Of a stretch of 64,000 nucleotides of DNA, positions 44,881 to 57,620 are shown piece after piece. Location of the stretch: the NCBI GenBank assembly GCA_958496175.1, contig OY292279.1, positions 9,052,001-9,116,000 of the forward strand, written 5' to 3'. This stretch comes from Sisyra terminalis (lineage: Eukaryota > Arthropoda > Insecta > Neuroptera > Sisyridae). Under the pieces are notes generated by a model. The model did not search any database. It worked only from the letters and a program-made list of their open reading frames with translations, and was not told the origin of the DNA. A program made the position numbers and the translations under genes. Each line of letters opens with the position of its first letter. Position 1 is the stretch's first letter.

Positions 44881-47570
44881 TTATTATGTAAATCGGTAAC
44901 TATGTACATAATTTACAATTTATAATAAATGTTTCTACATTGATTGCTTGATGTCGAACTCTACTTTTTCTCATATATACTATACTATTTAAACAAATTT
45001 CCACGAGTTTTCCGAAGCATTAAAATATTTAAAAAAAATCTTTTTAACAACTTCAATGAAGTGAAAATTTCTTCAGCATCGTTGTGGCATGAATTTTCAT
45101 GAAACGAAAAAGCGACAGTTAAAAAAGATAAACTTTAATATTTATGATTTAACGAAATAGAATGAAATAGAATACACTCAAGTGTTTCTTTTGTATTTAG
45201 CGCCCGCGTATTACGCTACTTGGAAATAGTCGTGCTACCAACCGTGGTGAATTGTGTATTGATTATGTTTCTTTATTTTAATGAACATAATTTTAAAGTA
45301 CGTCGAAAACGAAAATATAATATTTTCGTGATTATCGAAAAAATAATGAAAACAAGACTATAAGACTAAAAATGCATCAACAAAAATTTAATAAAAAACA
45401 TACAAGATATATCGCAAATTCTTAACACGAATAAATTCCAACGATTTCAATGTAATTATTGTATTAGATATAACGATTTCTTTTATTGAATTTCTTAACC
45501 ACAAAGTTATTATAAAAATGCATAGTAGTCGCAGTGAATCGAAAACAAGATCAAAAACAGTAATTGACGATGTATTACATAAATAGGAGTAATTTTTGAT
45601 CATCCTGCTAAGATTGGTGGTTGGTAGGAACGCCCCCTCTATGTTTTCTGCTTCGTTCTTCCATTGATTTTCGATCACCCAGCTTTGATTGGCTAAAGGT
45701 GGAAACGCCCTCTCTTTGTTTTCTTCAAAGTTCTTCCACTGATTTATCGCCAGCTGCAATTTGCTGTTGATGGGAAATCCTTCTTTACGTTGTTTTCAAG
45801 TTTCTTTAACTTATTTTCGATCCCTGTGATTACTCATATTCCAACGTTATTGGTCAAATTGAAACTTAACAATTTGTTTCTTATTTTAGTTTCCATAAGC
45901 TTCTCATATCATTTATCGAAAATGTATTCATGGAGTTTAGAATAATTTATAACATATATGTAAAATAATTTTTAAACATGGTATCAATATTATCGTAACT
46001 AAACTCTACTCTTGAAATTCTACATTCGTCTCATTACTTTGAAGTTCACATTTTGAGGTTTCATGTTTATTACGTGGAATTTCACACGTGTGTTTTTTTT
46101 TAAGTCAAAATATTTTTACTGGTAAAACAATGAAATTTGTGCAATAAAAATTAGTCATTCCAACCATTAATCATTCTCTATTTTTCCACCCTTAAAAGAT
46201 CATATAAATTCCCAAATTTAAATGGTTTTAACTTTAACGTATACCTTTTTGGAAGATACCCAAAAATTGGGCAATCTTGTATATTAAAAACCGCCTTTTT
46301 TGTGGATCAAAAAAAAAAAATTCTTTCATAATTACACCGTAAGAAATCAAGATTTGTCTCGTTATTCTACACATATTTTCATAAAATTTTTGCCACCCTA
46401 GTTGTCCATAACAACAACAAACGGACTCATCATTAAAACTTAATGTCAGTCTCTAAGAATAACAAATATAAACGTTTAAATTATAACGATAAGTAGTCTC
46501 TTTTGTACGATATTAAAGGGATGAAATAATTAATTCATTTCTAAATTGAAATAAATTTCGTGTTATAAATTAAACGCGGCCATTTGCACACATACATTCA
46601 CAAAATAAGTTATAAGCCTTAAAAATATCGCCCATTATAAATTTTCCTTTATGAAAATTGTTTGAAATTGTTTTCGCTTTAATTATATTCCCTTTGATTT
46701 GAGTGGAAATTTTCGGGCCAAATTGCTCGTCCGTTTCAAACTCATTGAGACTAAGTCGGACGACACAATGGGCTCTCCATATATAATGGACCGAATTGGT
46801 GATATTTAATTTTGCATAATATTCGATGAAAATGTGCATTATTTAAGGTGTATTAACCATGGGGTGGGGGATGGAAATGGGAGATTTGATATGAGGGTTG
46901 TGGGATTTGTGTTTGATGGAATCGAAAATGTATGCGTTATTTGATCGATCGATAAAATGTATGGGGTTTTCAGGATTCGATGTCCTTAAAGGTCCTTTTC
47001 ATTTGCCATTGATTCAGTTCAGAATTAGTCAAAAAATAATACAATATTTTAGAGAATTTAAGGAGAAAAGTTTATAGTTGAGGGAAGTCTTTTTTTTTGG
47101 AGTGGAATTATCATTCTTAACTTGTACGAAAACTTGTGCGAAACATTAAAAGGAAAAGTTTCAAATTGCGCCCCAGTAAGTTGCCTTGGAAAGGATTTAC
47201 TTGAGACGCAAACCATTATATTTTCCAGACGGTAAACGGAAAATACGTGAGTATGTATATGCCAGTAGAAGAAGAAGATTAAATAACTCTAATAATATTT
47301 TACACTAACATGTATTCCTTAAAGAGCCAACCATGGTGAGCGCTCATTAAATACAAAGACCGCAAACATAAAATTTAAAGCTCTTGTAATTAAAAGAAAT
47401 CTTCGTCTTCTTCCACATTTGAATCTTTGGAAATGTAATATTAATCCTTAAAAAAATATTCTCAATTTTTCTTCACATTTTCTACTTTTATCAACTATTA
47501 AGGACTGTTCTTTTATATTTTAACAATACCAGTTCTTGAACTAAAATTTTCTTCGATATCACTGAAATTT
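44881..47570. other. Non-coding stretch with a minisatellite and a conserved-looking block
   Basis: No gene is supported. A 72-74 bp tandem repeat lies near 45605-45900 (listed separately). The stretch 46560-46860 is unusually balanced in composition and rich in homeodomain-type motifs (TTTATGA, ATTAAA, CCATTATAAATT), which suggests a conserved enhancer; this is inference only. Confidence 0.35.
45605..45900. repeat. 72-74 bp tandem repeat (about four units)
   Basis: Units begin near 45612, 45684, 45758 and 45830. The first two share 'GGAACGCCC/GGAAACGCCC', 'TCTTCCA(T/C)TGATTT' and 'ATCACCCAGCTTTGATTGG'-like blocks; the later two are more diverged. On the minus strand the first two read as a 24-residue repeat (QWKNFEENKERAFPPLANQS and a copy) within the frame 45388-45759. 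I regard that as a minisatellite in an accidental frame. Confidence 0.55.
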
Positions 47571-47574
47571 GGTC

Positions 47575-49190
47575 TTAAATTGAAAATCAAAATTTAAATC
47601 TCAATTTTTTTTTTAGGATGCCAATCAAAAATATATGTCCATCCGTACATGCTGTGCAAATTTTTCCGAAAACAAAGCCCGTTTAAGGGACGAAATCAAC
47701 TATCAAATTGGCAGAAGAAATAATTTTTCATCAAAAAAAAACCCGTGGATTAACCATCATAAAATCGTTGATTTTTCACGAAATCCTAAAATTTAAAAAA
47801 AAAAGTTATGATCCCAATCGAAATAATACGTCATTTTGTACACGGTGTGCTAATTTTTTCGAAAACAAACCATGTTTAAGGGATGAAATCGACATTCAAA
47901 GTGGCAGAAGAAATCATTTTTCGCCAAAAAAAAAACCGTGGGTTAACGATCGTTAAATTTTTACGAATATAGTCAAATTTCAAAAAAAAATTTTAGGATG
48001 CCAAACAAAATAATAGGGCCATCCACATATGCTGTGCAAATTTTTCCGGAAACAAAGCTCGTTTAAGGGATGAAATCAACCATCAAAGTGCCAGAAGAAA
48101 TCAACTATTTGTCAAAACTTCAATCGCATGTAACATCGTTAAATAAGGGATGATTTCCGAATCAAAGATATTTTCGGATTGCTAACTATATATCAAACTA
48201 TAATATAACAATCTTCTTCGAATTCGAAACAACAAACTTTTTCCTCAAAAAAAAAACCGTAAGTTAACCATCGTTGATTTTTCACGAAATCGTCAAATTT
48301 AAAAAAAAAATTTTAGGATGCCAATCGAAAGAATACGTCATTTTGTACATGTTGTGCTCTTTTTTCCGAAAACAAGCCACGTTTAAGGGATGAAATCGAC
48401 CATCAAAGTGGCCGAAGAAATCATTTTTCGTCAAAAAAAAAACAGTGGGTTAACCATCGTTGATTTTTCACGAAGAGCGTCAAATTTAAAAAATTTGTTG
48501 TTTAGGGTCCAATCTAAAATATATGTCCGCCCGTACATGCTGTGAAAAGCTTATCGAAAGAAAAGCCCGTTTAAGGGATGAAATCGACATTCAAAGTGCC
48601 AGAAGAAATCATTTTTCGTCAAAAAAAAAAACGTGGGTTAACCATCGTTAATTTTTCACGAAATCGTCAAAATTAAAAAAAAATTTAATGATGCCAATTG
48701 AAAGTATATGTCATTTTGTATATAGTGTGCTAATTTTTACGAAAACAAACCACTTTTAAGGGATGAAATCGGCCATCAAAGTGCCAGAAGAAATCAACAA
48801 TTCGTCAAAACTTCAATCGCATGTAACATTGTTAAATAAGGGATGATTTTCGAACCAATGATGCTTTTAGATTCGTAAATATGAATCAAACGACAATTTG
48901 CTACGAATTCGAAACAACAAAATTTCAAAAAAAACCGTAAGTTAACCATCGTTGATTTTTCACGAAAATTGTTAATTTTCAACAAATTTTTTTAGGATGC
49001 CAAACGAAATTATATGTCCATCCGTACATGCTGTGCAAATTTTTCCGAAAACAAAGCCCGTTTAAGGGATTAAATGGACCATCAAAGTGCCAGAAAAAAT
49101 CAACTATTTGTCAAAACTTCGCATGTAACATCGTTAAATAAGGGATGACTTTCGAACTAAAGACATTTTCGGATTGGTAACTACGTATCA
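47575..49190. repeat. Satellite-like array with ~186-bp and ~318-bp units
   Basis: Seven units start near 47616, 47803, 47995, 48313, 48498, 48684 and 48990, each with 'TAGGATGCCAA', 'CGTTTAAGGGATGAAAT' and 'TAACCATCGTTGATTTTTCAC'. Four are about 186-192 bp. The third and sixth are 306-318 bp because they carry an extra block around 'CAATCGCATGTAACAT'. Order is short, short, long, short, short, long, then part of a long unit, so there is a three-unit higher-order period. Confidence 0.8.
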
Positions 49191-50045
49191 CACGTCTTTT
49201 AATTAATTTAGTCTTTTGGATATTTTTTTTTACTATAGATTCTCAACAATGGTACCAATCAACAAGTGGTTCGTTTTTGGATTGCCTCTCACCATCTTAT
49301 TGATAGCCAATAGTGAATTTTTGGGGTTAATAATTTAGAAGATAGTGTTAGAAAAAAAATCAGTGATAGTTTTGAATTTGTGGTGTTAATCTTAAGTGCT
49401 AATTTTCAAAATTTTGGAGGATGAATCTCTTTATAAAGTGTTTAGGTATTAGCTAATATTACTATAGGTTTAATCAGTACTATTTAGTTAATTTTATTTA
49501 CAAAGTGATGTAATTAAAATTGTTGCAAAATTATAATTTAATTATAATTAATTTTCCTACGATAACTGATTTGAGTTAATTATAATATTTAGTAAAAATA
49601 TCCATAGTTGTTATATTCTCTGTACAAAGCATCTACAAAAAAAAATTAAATTAATTTTTTGGAGACCATTGTTTTATTTGTTAAGTATTACTTCATATAG
49701 TGCTCATAAATATTTATTTTGCAGTGGATTGAAATTTTTCACAAAAATTATATTAAATTGGAATTTTTTGAGATAATTGCGAACCCTTTAAAGACAAAAA
49801 TTATTGCTGAAGGAAAATTCTTCCGTAAATGTTTCTCAAACAAACCTAATTTAATATTTTCTTTTTGTGAGTAAAATTTGACAATTCGAGGACCACTTGG
49901 GTAATTGTTGACGAAGATTGTTGTCTATTTGAATTGAGAAAACTTACTCCTTCGACTGGCATAACTAGTCTTATTACTTTATAAAGTTACGTAAAGGATA
50001 ATTAAACTTTAAATTTCATATAATATTGTAGGAAAAACTCATTTT
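49191..50045. other. AT-rich non-coding stretch
   Basis: Nothing coding or repeated is recognised between the satellite array and the palindromic complex. Confidence 0.45.
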
Positions 50046-50882
50046 TTATGTTTTTATTTTACAATTGAAAATTATCCTTTTTGAAACTTTGAAATAAAAT
50101 TGTGGCTCTCCATTGGCACAATGGACAAATTTTTTTGGCAATATTTTTCAAATTAAGGCACTATTTAACAATACATTGATATCCTTATAAGGAAAATCAC
50201 TTCATTAAAATGCCCCCTGTAAATCTTATATGAATGTTGTGCTTATGCAACTAATGTTACATCAAAGTTAAACATAGATGTCTAAGTTGTTTTTTTTAAA
50301 ACAATATCAGTATTGTTACTATCGATTAAAATTTTACGACCGAAGGCTTATTCAGTACCGCGTGAATTACTTTATCGATTGACGTAACGAAAATCTCGAA
50401 AATGTTGAAGAAAAAAATTTTCATTTTCAAACTCTTCTGAAATTTAATCGATATTCACGATCAAATATGCTCGTCGTATGAAATATTTTTCAAACAATTT
50501 TTTTTTGAGTATGCCGATAATATTCGCATCATAACTACACCATTTTACGATTGAAGACTTTATCGATAAAATTAGAACTTTTCGATGTCGTAAGTAGATT
50601 TTTTTGATAGTAAAAATTTACATATTGTAAATCAATGCCCAGTTAAGTGTAAATTTAATGTAAATGTAAATTTAAATGTACAGTAGCTTTTTCCAAATTA
50701 AAGGACGAAAGACTATAAAATGTTCCAATGTTTTTATTAAAATTTTGCAACTTAAACATGGACTATGAATGGTGTGAAAAATTTCGGGAAATTCAAATTA
50801 TTTCGATCGAAAAAAAATTTCAATTTCCCAAATATCTCATAAGAATTATTTATATATGAGTTTTAACGTCATTTACATATAT

Positions 50883-50969
50883 CATCTGATAGCCGATTCG
50901 TCATGGTCGCCGTTGCTGTTGTTCGGAGTCGAGGTCCCTGGTTCGCATCCCGATGGGTCCCGGATTTTT
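50883..50969 (+). repeat. tRNA-like Pol III module, copy 1
   Basis: A box-like TAGCCGATTCG (50890-50900), B box GGTTCGCATCC (50940-50950, one change from GGTTCGANNCC), then a TTTTT run at 50965-50969 that could stop Pol III. The acceptor stem does not pair, so this is a tRNA-derived promoter, not a tRNA gene. Confidence 0.6.
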
Positions 50970-52767
50970 ATAATTTCTAATAATTGATTTCTATTCCTTA
51001 CAGCATATAATATCACTAATTATCATTAATAATTAATTTCTGACGTTTCTTCATCGAAATATTCGATCGATAAGTTCCAGTCTTTCGAGATTGGAAATGG
51101 ATCGATCGTTACGTAGTTTTTAATTTTTTTTTTGATTCCGCATATGTGACGTCATCAATTCACGTCCCCGAATGACATCACTTAATGACGTCATCCTCGA
51201 AAAAATGAGGGGGAGGATATCGAATTTTCTATTTTCATGCAACAGGATTCTGGGAATGACTTCGTTACGTCACGGGAGGCCTATAAAACATATCCTATTG
51301 ATAATTTTTTTGTTTTTTTTCAAAAAAATTTCGGCCAAAATTTTGAAAAACCGCAAAAATATGTCAAATAAGGTAATTTTTTTTAATTTTTCCAACTTTA
51401 ATGCTATTTGTAGCGATAACTATCGATCGTAGATTAACGATAGTAAGCTCATTCGAAAGCCCTTGAATTACTCTATTGATGCTGTAAATTTGGTCCCGGA
51501 AAAGCTCAAGGGAAAAAACTTTTTTTTTCTACTTTCAGAAATTTCATTTCGTCGATCAAATGCACGTCGATTTTATAATAATTTTTTCGAATATTTTTTT
51601 ATCGAATTTCTCGATGATATTAGCACCGTAGATGCAAAATGTAACGATCGATAATTCCTGTTATAATTTTTTTCACTTTTCGATATCCTTAATGGTTTTT
51701 TTTCGACATTGAAAAAATCCATATTACATCATGCTTTTCAAACGTAAAATTGTTTTAATCGAAAAAAGGACGAAGGACCTTAAAATGTGATAATGTTTTT
51801 TGACAACTTTTCCGAACGTAACAAGGAGCAGCAATGGTTAAAATATTTCTGGAAAATTCCGTCAAAAAATTTTGAGTGAAAAAAAAATCGATAGATTTTC
51901 GCGGAATTTTCCGAAAATATTTTAACCATAGCTGCTCCTTGTTACGTTCAAAAAAATTGTAAAAAATCATTATCACATTTTAAGGTCCTTCGTCCTTTTT
52001 TCGATTAAAACAATTTTACATTTGAAAAGTATTATGTAATATGGATTTTTTTAATATTGAAAAAAACGATTACGTATATCGAAAAATGAAAAAAATTATA
52101 ACAGGAATTATCGATCGTTAAATTTTGCATCTACGGTGCTAATATCATCGAGAAATTCGATAAAAAAATATTCGAAAAAAAATTCATAAAATCAACATGC
52201 ATTTGGTCGTGGATTTTAAATATCAGAAAAATTGAAAAAAAAAAGTTTTTTCCCTTTGGGTTTTCCAGAAGAATATATACACCAATCGATAGAGTAATTC
52301 AAGAGCTTTCGAATGAGCCTACTATCGATAACCTACGATCGATAGTTATGGTACAAAATGGCGTTAAAGTTGAAAAAAGTGCTTAATTTGGCCTATTTTG
52401 GAGAATTTTTCGGATTGTGGCTGAAAAATTTCCAAAAAAATAAAAAAATGCGTTTCAAGGATATGTTTTTTAGACTGCTCATGACGTAACTAAGCCATCC
52501 CCAAATTAATATTTTGTAAAAATCGAAAATTCGACATTCTTCCATTCATTTTTCGAATATTTTCGTAAATGACGTCATTTGGTAATGTCACATATTTGGA
52601 TCAAAAAAAAAAAAAATTCTACGTATTCGATCTCACACAATTCAACCCCGAAAGGTTGAACTTGAAAGTCCAATTTTTTGGCTGTAAACAATGCAAGGAT
52701 AATTATTTAGGATCATTAGTGATATATACAATGCTGTAAGGAAGAGATATAGATTATTAGAAAATAT

Positions 52768-52845
52768 AAAAATCCGGGACCCATCGGGATTCGAACTGGA
52801 GACCTCCGTGCCGGTTGCCGCTGCTGCATCCATGATGCCAACAAG
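52768..52845 (-). repeat. tRNA-like module, copy 5 (diverged)
   Basis: On the minus strand the B-box region reads AGTTCGAATCC (52787-52797) and the A-box region is degraded (TTGGCATCATGG). The middle part differs from the other copies, but the 3' part CCCGATGGGTCCCGG is shared. Confidence 0.5.
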
Positions 52846-52860
52846 TGATATATAAATAAA

Positions 52861-53625
52861 ACGTTAAAAGTCATATTTAATGATTTTTCAAATCAACTTA
52901 TTTTTTCCACTATTGTAAAAACGTTATTGTTAACAAAATCTTTCATTATTTGTACAAAATAAATATTAATAAAATAATTTAAATAAATTCAAGCCAAAGT
53001 TTTATTTTTTTCATTATCCTAAAAAGTTTTTAAATCAATTTTCAGAGTAAAATTAAAATAAGAATATAGATCATTTATTCAATATAAATAGAATGAGCTG
53101 ATTAAAATAATTTTTCCAAGTTCGCTTAATTTTAAATAGATGGCAGCAGCAACTTACGCTGGTTTGAATAAAAGATATAAAACCATAAGTATATTAAAGA
53201 ACAAGCAGGTGACGCTGCAATCTTAAAAAGGTTTAGTTTAAAAATTACTAAGAGTTCTATGAAGGTCGCACAGATAGCGCAACAAACTTAATACGGTTTA
53301 GGTATAATATATTTGCTATGGGTAAGTTGGGTAAGTAGTTTACAAACTGTTGTTTTGGAATTTTTTCAAAAATTTTCTCATTAAAACTATAAATCCTATA
53401 AATATAGACAATTTCTAATATGAATTTGAAAACTACTAAATAACTGTCATAGTTTCTTTCGATATTATCCATGAATATATTAAAACTTATTTCTATTAAA
53501 AATATATTAGATATATTCATAAAATGGATCACGGGAGTAAACTTGTTACCAAATTTATTCATCACATTTTCCAGGATTTAACTTCGTCTAGCTGCAATTA
53601 ATAATTCAAATTATTCCGATCGATT
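52861..53625. other. AT-rich spacer between two palindromes
   Basis: No repeat partner or gene is seen. The 102-codon minus frame 53257-53565 is AT-rich and lacks a domain; I do not treat it as a gene. Confidence 0.4.
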
Positions 53626-53693
53626 TTTTTTTCAATTTTCTACAAGTCTCATAAGAATTGTTTATATATGAGTTTCAACGTCGTTTACATATA

Positions 53694-53782
53694 TCATCTG
53701 ATAGCCGATTCGTCATGGTCGCCGTTGCTGTTGTTCGGAGTCGATGTCCCTGGTTCGCATCCCGATTGGTCCCGGATTTTTA
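53694..53782 (+). repeat. tRNA-like Pol III module, copy 2
   Basis: Nearly identical to copy 1: A-box-like TAGCCGATTCG at 53702-53712, B box GGTTCGCATCC at 53752-53762, T-run after CCCGGA. Confidence 0.6.
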
Positions 53783-55467
53783 TAATTTCTAATAATTGAT
53801 TTCTATTCCTTACAGCATATAATATCACTAATTAACATTAATAATAAATTCCAGACATTGTATCATCGAAATATTCGATCGATAAGTAAGTTCCAACCTT
53901 TCGGGGTTGGAAATGGATCGATCGATCGATGATCCAATTTATTTTTCATTTTATTTTTGCTCATTGGTTTTGTGACGTCACTCAATTTTCATATATATAT
54001 ATATTACGTCACACATACGTAGCCATCCAATGACATCACCCAATGACGTCATTCCCGAAAAAATCGAATTTTGAAAAATTAATGAATTTTCGATTTTAGG
54101 GAAATAGGATTCTGGGAATGGCTTAGTTACGTCACGGGAGACCTTAAAAACATATTCTTAAATGGAGTTTTTACGTTTTTGTCGAAAAATTTTTGGTCGA
54201 AATTCTGAAAAATCCCAAAAACAGGCCAATTTTGACACTTTTTCCAACTTTAACGTCAATTTCTGCGAAAACTATCTATCGTAGGTTATCGATCGTTAGC
54301 TTATTCGATAGCGCTTGAATTACTCTATCGATGGTGTAAATTTGGTCCCGAAAAACCTTAAGGGGAAAAACTTTTTTTTTCGACCTGTCAGAAATTTCAT
54401 TTCGTCGACCAAATGTACGTCAATTTTTTCCCAAAAATTATTTGTCGAATTTTTCGATGAAATTCACACCATACCTGCATTACGTTACCATCAAAACATA
54501 AATAAAAAAATAATTCAATTTTTCGATGTCCATAATCGTTTTTTTCGATAATAAAGATTTAAATGTTGTGAATTAATTCCATTTAAATACAATTATGTTT
54601 TAGGGAAAAAAGGGTCAAGGACATTAAAAGTGTGCAATGTGACGTTTGGAAAAGTGGTCCAATAAAATAGTGATACTGTAAGGTCCTTTTTCTTTTTTTT
54701 TAAGAAAACAAATTTGTATTTAAATAACATTAGTTAACACACTAGGTGGATTTTAAATATCGAAAAAACCATTAACGACATCGAAAAATTTAGGTTTTTT
54801 TGAATTTATGTATCAAAGGTAACGTATTGTAGCTATGGTGCGAATTTCATCGAGAAATTCGACAAATAATTTTTGGGAAAAAATTGACGTACATTTGGTC
54901 GACGAAATGAAATTTCTGACAGGTCGAAAAAAAAAGTTTTTCCCCTTAAGGTTTTTCGGGACCAAATTTACACCATCGATAGAGTAATTCAAGCGCTATC
55001 GAATAAGCTAACGATCGATAACCTACGATAGATAGTTTTCGCAGAAATTGACGTTAAAGTTGGAAAAAAGGGAAAAAAGTGACAAATTCGGCCTATTTTT
55101 GGGATTTTTCAGGTTTTGGCCAAAAAAATTTCCCCAAAAACTCAAAAAAATCCATTTAAGGATATGATTTTTAGGCTTCCCGCTGCGTAATTAAGCGATT
55201 CCCGAAACCCCATTAGACGAAAATCGAAAATTCGCCCCCAATTTTCCGAAAAAAAAATTCCCCCAAAAAATTAAGTGACGTCACAAAATAAGTGAGCAAA
55301 AATAAAATGAAAAATATAACGCGTCGATCGATAGATTATTTACAACCCCGAAAGGCTGGAACTTATCGATCGAATATTTCGATGAAGCAATGTCTGTAAT
55401 TAATTATTAATGTTAATTAGTGATATTATATACTGTAAGGAATAGAAATCAATTATTAGAAATTATA

Positions 55468-55552
55468 AAAATCCGGGACCAATCGGGATGCGAACCAGGG
55501 ACCTCGACTCCGAACAACAGCAACGGCGACCATGACGACTCGGCTATCAGAT
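55468..55552 (-). repeat. tRNA-like Pol III module, copy 3
   Basis: On the minus strand the A box is TAGCCGAGTCG (55536-55546), closer to the tRNA consensus than copies 1 and 2. The B box is GGTTCGCATCC (55486-55496). It forms the right edge of the second palindrome. Confidence 0.6.
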
Positions 55553-56707
55553 GATATATGTAAATGACGTTGAAACTCATATATAAACAATTCTTGTAAG
55601 ATTTATAGAAAATTGATTTTTTTTTTGATCGAAGGAATTGGAATTTTCCAAAAATATTTTAACCAAAGCTTCTCCATGTTAAAGTTGGAAAATTTGAATA
55701 AAAACATTGGAACATTTTAAGGTCCTTGATACTTTTATCGAAAAAAACAAATTTGTATTGGACTAGCATTATCTCGCATAATGTATAATACTTTAATATC
55801 GAATTAATTAATTTTAATTTTTTACAATTAAATGATTTCCTTGGAATTTTCCGGAAAAATTTTAACCACAGGTGCTCCATGTTACGATCGGAAAAGATCT
55901 ACAACTACATTGGAAAATTTTTAGGTCCTTGTTCCTTTTTTTCGAAAAAAACAAATTTGTATTTAAGTAGCATTAGTTAGAACAATAGGTGCATTTTAAA
56001 TATCGAAAAAACCATTAACGACTTCGAAAAGTTATTTTTTTTACATTTATATTTCGATGGTATCGAAATGCACCTAATTCGGCAATTAATTTTTTGGAAC
56101 AAAACGACGTACATTTGGTCGACGAAATGAAATTTCTGAAAGGTCGAAAAAAAAGTTTTTCCCCTCAAGCTTTTCCGGGACCAAATTTACACCAACGATA
56201 GAGTAATTCAAGCGCTATCGAATGAGCCTACTATCGTTAACCTACGATCGATAGTTTTCGTTACAAATGGCGTTAAAGTTGAAAAAAATGAAAAAAATAG
56301 CGATATTAGGCCTATTTTTGGGATTTTTCGGAATCTCGGCCAAAATTTTTTCGAAAAAAAACAAAAAAAATTAACAATAGGATATGTTTTTTAGGCCCCC
56401 CGTCACGTTACGAAGCCATTCCCAAAATCCTGTAGAATGAAAATCTAAAAATCGATATCCTCCCCCTCATTTTTTCAAGGATGACGTCATTAAGTGATGT
56501 CATTCGGGGACGTGAATTGATGACGTCACATATGCGGAATCAAAAAAAATAAATAATAACTACGTATCGATCGATCCATTTCCAACCCCGAAAGGCTGAA
56601 ACTTATCGATCGAATATTTCGATGAAGCAATGTCTGGAATTAATTATTATTGTTAATTAGTGATATTATATGCTGTAAGGAATAGAAATCAATTATTAGA
56701 AATTATA

Positions 56708-56793
56708 AAAATCCGGGACCAATGGGGATGCGAACCAGGGACCTCGACTCCGAACAACAGCAACGACGACCATGACGACTCGGCTATCAGATG
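56708..56793 (-). repeat. tRNA-like Pol III module, copy 4
   Basis: On the minus strand the A box is TAGCCGAGTCG (56776-56786) and the B box GGTTCGCATCC (56726-56736). It pairs with copy 1 across the whole complex. Confidence 0.6.
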
Positions 56794-57620
56794 ATATATG
56801 TAAATGACGTTAAAACTCATATATAAATAATTCTTATGAGATTTGGGGGAAATTGAAAATTTTTTCGATCGAAGGAATTAGAATTTCCCGAAAATTTTCG
56901 AAACATTGATACTTCATGTTAAGATCGGAAAATTTGAATAAAAACATTGCAACATTTTAAGGTCCTTCGTCCTTGAATTTCGAAAAAACTACTTTACATT
57001 TAAATATCATTGATTCACAATATGTAAATTTTTACTATTCAAAAAATCTCCTTATGACATCGAAAAGTTCTAATGTTTATCGATAAAGTGTTCAATCGTA
57101 AAATTTTGCAGTTATGATGCGAATACTATCGGGATACTCGAAAAAAAATTGTTCGAAAAATATTTCATTTAATCCGCCAACATATTTGATAGTGAATTTC
57201 GATTAAATTTCAGAAGAGTTTGAAAATGAAAATTTTTCTCTCAAGCATTTTTGAGATTATCGTTACGTCAATCGATAGACTAAATCACGCGGTACTGAAT
57301 AAGCCTTCGGTCGTAAAACTTTAATCGATAGTAACAATGGTAACAATACTCATACTGTTTAAAAAAATCAACTTAGACATCCATGTTAAACTTTAATGTA
57401 ACGTGGGTTGCATAAACACGTCATTTATATAATATTTACAGGGGATATTTTAATGAAGTGATTTTCCTTATAAGGACATATTATATCAATGTATTATTAA
57501 ATAGTGCCTTAATTTGAAGAACATTGTCAATAAAAAATTGTCCTTTGTGCAAAAGGAGAGCCATAATTTTATTTCAAAGTTCCAAAAAGGATAACTTTCA
57601 AATGTAAAATAAAGATATAA

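Larger units (their letters stand above)
50050..57620. repeat. 7.5 kb multiply palindromic complex
   Basis: Outer arms 50050-50880 and 56870-57620 are inverted copies (for example GACCGAAGGCTTATTCAGTA near 50339 and its inverse near 57290). They continue into inner arms (50884-51660 against 56060-56870). Within the complex are complete palindromes at 50884-52860 (centre about 51885) and 53630-55640 (centre about 54650), and a half-unit 55640-56870. The units share ATCGATCG-rich segments, a tRNA-like module near each outer edge and a UUCG-capped hairpin. No protein-coding region is recognised, so these look like related fold-back elements inserted into or rearranged with each other. Confidence 0.8.

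Noticed and set aside
47616..49190. CRISPR array
   Set aside because: Units are long, unequal and without unique spacers, and the DNA is eukaryotic.
53257..53565. 102-codon minus frame between palindromes
   Set aside because: Composition matches AT-rich non-coding DNA and no domain is visible.
50883..56793. Calling the tRNA-like modules functional tRNA genes
   Set aside because: Promoter boxes are good, but acceptor stems do not pair and the T arm has mismatches.
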